Assembly (NCBI RefSeq): GCF_020283565.1
Contig: NC_060062.1
Location: 27,216,251 to 27,280,250, forward strand
Direction of reading: 5' to 3'
Source: Trifolium pratense
Lineage: Eukaryota > Streptophyta > Magnoliopsida > Fabales > Fabaceae
DNA length: 64,000 bases
Shown: in pieces, positions 61,023 to 64,000 of the stretch
How positions within the stretch are numbered: the first letter of the stretch is position 1
How the letters are laid out: the number at the start of each line of letters is the position of its first letter
The notes under the pieces: model-generated
Seen by the model: the letters and a program-made list of their open reading frames with translations, nothing else
Databases searched by the model: none
What the model was told of the DNA's origin: nothing
Program-made: the position numbers and the translations under genes

Positions 61023-61222
61023 TGTTATGAACTATTCTTAGAGAATAACAAGAATAGAGAAGAAGAGATGAAGGAGAGAAAGAGAAGAGAGAATAGACTC
61101 TTGTATTGTTCTATTCAAGGTGTGCCTTTTACATTGTGAGATAGTCATATATATAGGAGATTACATGGGCCAAGAATATGGGCCTAGACTAATGGACATC
61201 CACATCTATATTATTCATAACA
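61023..61222 (-). repeat. Outer element LTR (5' LTR)
   Basis: 200 bp, identical by eye to 48509-48708. Followed by the AAAAC target duplication. Confidence 0.95.
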
Positions 61223-61540
61223 AAAACAAAATTGTGTTCGAATACATTCACATAAAAAAAATTGAGTAAGTTTTAAATTATTGATAACAAAACTCAACTT
61301 AAGAGAAGTGCTTTTGTTTTTTATAAGAGGTGAGTTTATAAAAAATACAATGAAATTTATTTATTTTTTAAACAAAAAATATAATAGAAGTTATGTTTAT
61401 CTGGTTGCCAACCAGTCTTTTTGGATATGTTAAGTCTAGTGGATTGACTCAAACCCACTATGTACAACACCTCTGCCTATGACACTTCATTGCCAATAAT
61501 ACGGCTAAAGAATGAACAACAAAATTTACTTGTCACTTAT

Positions 61541-62119
61541 ATCTCTTCTGAAGATCATTACTTAACCCGTCTACAATGATTACAAATGCATTGTTGTTGC
61601 AGTTCATTTTGTCTTGGATTTACAGTAATTGGCATAAGACATAATGCAACTGTATGGGTGATTATGAAGTTTATAATTTGTTTAAAAGAAAAGATAGTCA
61701 CTTTGTTACTTCTGGATGTGCATAGTTGGATTCTTTGTTACATGTTGATTTTGGTAAGCTTGCTAGTTTTTCTTTTGTTGACATTATTATGCCTCTCTGA
61801 GGCCACCATTGTTGAGGAAGAGAATAGCACTAACATATCAATATATCATCTATTTTTTTGCTTGCTTGCTTCCTTCTTCATTTATTAATCATTGCGTACT
61901 CTTTAAGTTTTCATTTATTTTGCAATATAGTTGAGAAGGACAGATTTATTTCAAGGAAAAATTAATCAATAATTGATATAATCACATGTCTAAAATCTCT
62001 TCCTGCATTATGTCTTATGCCAATTACTGTAAGTTCAAGACAAAATGAACTGCAACAACAATGCATTTGTAGTCATTGTAGACGGGTAAGTAATGATCTT
62101 CAGAAGAGATATTTGAGAT
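61541..62119. repeat. Inverted duplication with ~350-bp spacer
   Basis: Arms at about 61541-61650 and 62003-62119 are near-identical inverted copies (GTTGTTGCAGTTCATTTTGT against ACAAAATGAACTGCAACAAC; GTAATTGGCATAAGACATAA against its complement). The spacer holds a hydrophobic open frame (61586-61888) with no recognised homologue. No terminal repeats or target duplication found. Confidence 0.82.
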
Positions 62120-64000
62120 GCAATATCCTTAAAAAATATATCATAATCACATTCTACCTACATTGAGTGCATGCAATAGAAGAAAAATTGCATGATAATT
62201 AAACTCGAGTAAGAAACAAAGGAGCTTCTAGGATATCAACATATGACAAATTTCTACCTAACTGTAAGAAATGACCCGACACACATTAGGAGAAAAAATA
62301 GAGTAAAAGACAACATTTTTAACACCTGGTAAAGCCCCAAACAAGTTCGTCATCAATGAGAAAATTCTAAATCCAGAAAGATACTTCTAAAAACCTAAAC
62401 CTCAGGCCAAAGCATCCTCTAAATAGAAATTATAATGACACCAATACTCAGAAAAGTTACGCAATTAAGCTTACATACGCAGTACAACCAACCAAAGCAT
62501 ATGAAACTAAGTAAATTTTTAAAGAGCATGGTAATGCAACGCTGACAACCACTTTGTAAACTCATTGCCCAATACGTTCCCAATCTTATTTTCAAAACGG
62601 TTAGTTAGTTTGCAGAGTACTTCACGGTTGCAAATATACTTGATACTCATCATGTATAAGCTCTGAACTGTCTGAAAGTTTGAGTTGAGGAAATATCAAG
62701 GGAAGGAATGAAGTAACCTTTTAAGTTGTAACATAGAACCCAACACGGGAAAGACCACATATTTCACTAGTCGCTAATCTACTCAAGACCACCTGGTCAT
62801 GAAGGTATGCTCACTGACTCGCACCTATCTTCAGAGTATTTTACATTTTTCCTCATCAATGACTTAAGCATCAGAGAGGGACTAGAGAACGTATTCTCGC
62901 TCCAAACCAAGCCCTATTGAAAGTAAACATGTGCCCTATCATCCACTCAAGCTTGGAACATGGGGTCAAAGTAGCAAAACAAAAGAGAATGAATAAGAAA
63001 CTGAAACTGAAGTGAGTGAAACTGAGTCGACATTGCAAATGAAATGCACTAAAAACGTATTTATAAAATGAATGGAGCAGTAAATTCTCTAACCGTAATC
63101 AAACTATGACAGCTCAGCTAGTAACTAATCTTTTGTCAAAAAACAAACTAGTAGCTAATCAATAACTACTAACTAACTATTTTGAAAGGAAACTCACTGA
63201 TTGGCTAATAGAGGGACTCTGTATTTTCCAATTGTGATATGCCAAGATCCCCCCTGGCAAGATCCTAGAACTAACACTAGGGAGGTTGATAATCACATGA
63301 CTAATCCGGGATCATGGACCTAACAATTGTGGCACTTGAGATTTCATCTAAAGACATTAATGACTCCCCGCCATTATAACAACGGATCCAAGACTGAAGA
63401 AGGTAAGACTCAAATCAGTTTGCTAACATGAACACTTGCTACATAAGGTAACAAATATCATTAGAGACACAATTGAGGAGAATATAAAGGCAGAGTAGAG
63501 ATGCTCACCATTATTATAGTTTTAGGTGCATAAAGGCCTAATTATGTGACTAGTTCTAAAAATGTGTGCTTTTATATACCCAAAATTATATAAGTTGAGC
63601 TCTCAATTTCTCTTGTTTTGAGAAATGGAGACAATTCCTAGACATATAATAGAAGTTGAGCTCTCAATTTCTCTTATTTTGAGAAATGGAGACAATTCCT
63701 AGACATATAATGGCAGCTTATGATTGATAACGCTAACAATGCCAATTTGGAACCACGGCAAGAAAGCCACTGATATGCGTTTACTCAAAAGCTTCTTTTG
63801 TGACTTTAGAAAAGTCATGGCTACCACAATGCATTGGGACACAATAAAAATCAAGGAAACACACATCCAAACAAGCTATCAGTCGGAGAAAGAAAGCATG
63901 TTTAGAAACCACTTGAAATGAGGATATTAGCAGTCAAGGCTTTGTGCATTCAATTTCAACAATAACCAACAAGTGACATTGTTCCCCTTCTTACCAACTA
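62120..64000. other. Intergenic or intron, nothing recognised
   Basis: No coding exon recognised on either strand. A 61-bp tandem duplication is at 63592-63713 (unit AAGTTGAGCTCTCAATTTCT...TTTTGAGAAATGGAG), whose unit itself contains a small hairpin. Confidence 0.4.

Larger units (their letters stand above)
48509..61222 (-). mobile_element. Outer Ty1/copia retrotransposon, non-autonomous
   Basis: 12.7 kb in total, about 5.8 kb after removing the inner element. Two 200-bp LTRs (48509-48708, 61023-61222) look identical base for base. Both start TGTTATGAAC, end ATTCATAACA, and are flanked by AAAAC (48504-48508, 61223-61227). A primer-binding-type sequence (CGTTATCAGCACGATAG on the minus strand) lies inside the right LTR, and a purine tract (AAGGGGGAG) lies inside the left. 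The interior has no long frame, but minus-strand scraps of copia pol remain: KIPEGF near 49630, and LHFANVFYILSLKEI near 51440. Many mini-hairpins lie in the interior. Split at 53097-60055 by a second copia. Confidence 0.93.

Noticed and set aside
61586..61888. 100-residue hydrophobic frame as a membrane protein gene
   Set aside because: It begins inside one arm of the inverted duplication, has no recognised family and low-complexity Leu/Ile/Cys content from AT-rich DNA.

Overview
The window is plant nuclear DNA. It is AT-rich, has spliced genes with GT-AG introns, and is crowded with small terminal-inverted-repeat elements, tRNA-derived SINEs and Ty1/copia retrotransposons. The repeat families (SINEs of the type widespread in legumes, Stowaway and Tourist MITEs, 'GGC...AAATTGCAGTTTT' Mutator-like ends) and a very short-tailed CENH3 suggest a legume of the Trifolieae/Fabeae type. 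That placement is inference. No prokaryotic features are present.

Three genes can be rebuilt exon by exon, all on the minus strand. The first is a complete six-exon plastid fibrillin/PAP gene (1409-4096, 249 residues). The second is a two-exon bHLH transcription factor (14607-15527, 242 residues). The third is a complete five-exon centromeric histone H3, CENH3 (36944-42187, 127 residues). A frameshifted 3' exon of a xyloglucan endotransglucosylase/hydrolase lies at the left edge on the plus strand (550-933).

Region by region: 0-4.1 kb holds the XTH remnant and the fibrillin gene in convergent orientation. 4.1-14.6 kb is intergenic, with a Stowaway MITE, a hAT-like MITE, a Mutator-like MITE, a Helitron 3' end and a (TCTA)n tract. 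14.6-15.5 kb is the bHLH gene. 15.5-28.5 kb is a mosaic of elements, many with visible target-site duplications (TSDs), including two foldback-type elements that share an AAACCATT/AATGGTTT core. 28.6-35.8 kb is a tandem array with a period of about 2.1-2.2 kb. Each full unit joins the CENH3 start codon and promoter to a Pack-MULE-like element that carries a broken RSH (RelA/SpoT homologue) fragment. 36.9-42.2 kb is CENH3 itself, and 42.2-44.35 kb is a further copy of the unit, in place as CENH3's own upstream region. 44.4-48.5 kb is repeat-rich intergenic DNA.

48.5-61.2 kb is a nest of two copia retrotransposons. The outer element (LTRs identical by eye, TSD AAAAC) has a decayed interior and many mini-hairpins of the form stem-TTCNR-stem. 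It is split by a younger full-length copia (LTRs identical by eye, TSD ATGTT) with intact gag and a pol broken by one extra base. 61.2-64 kb is intergenic and includes a ~110-bp inverted duplication.

The most unusual points are the amplification of the CENH3 5' end into a downstream array, the RSH capture copied with it, and the mini-hairpin array in the outer retrotransposon.
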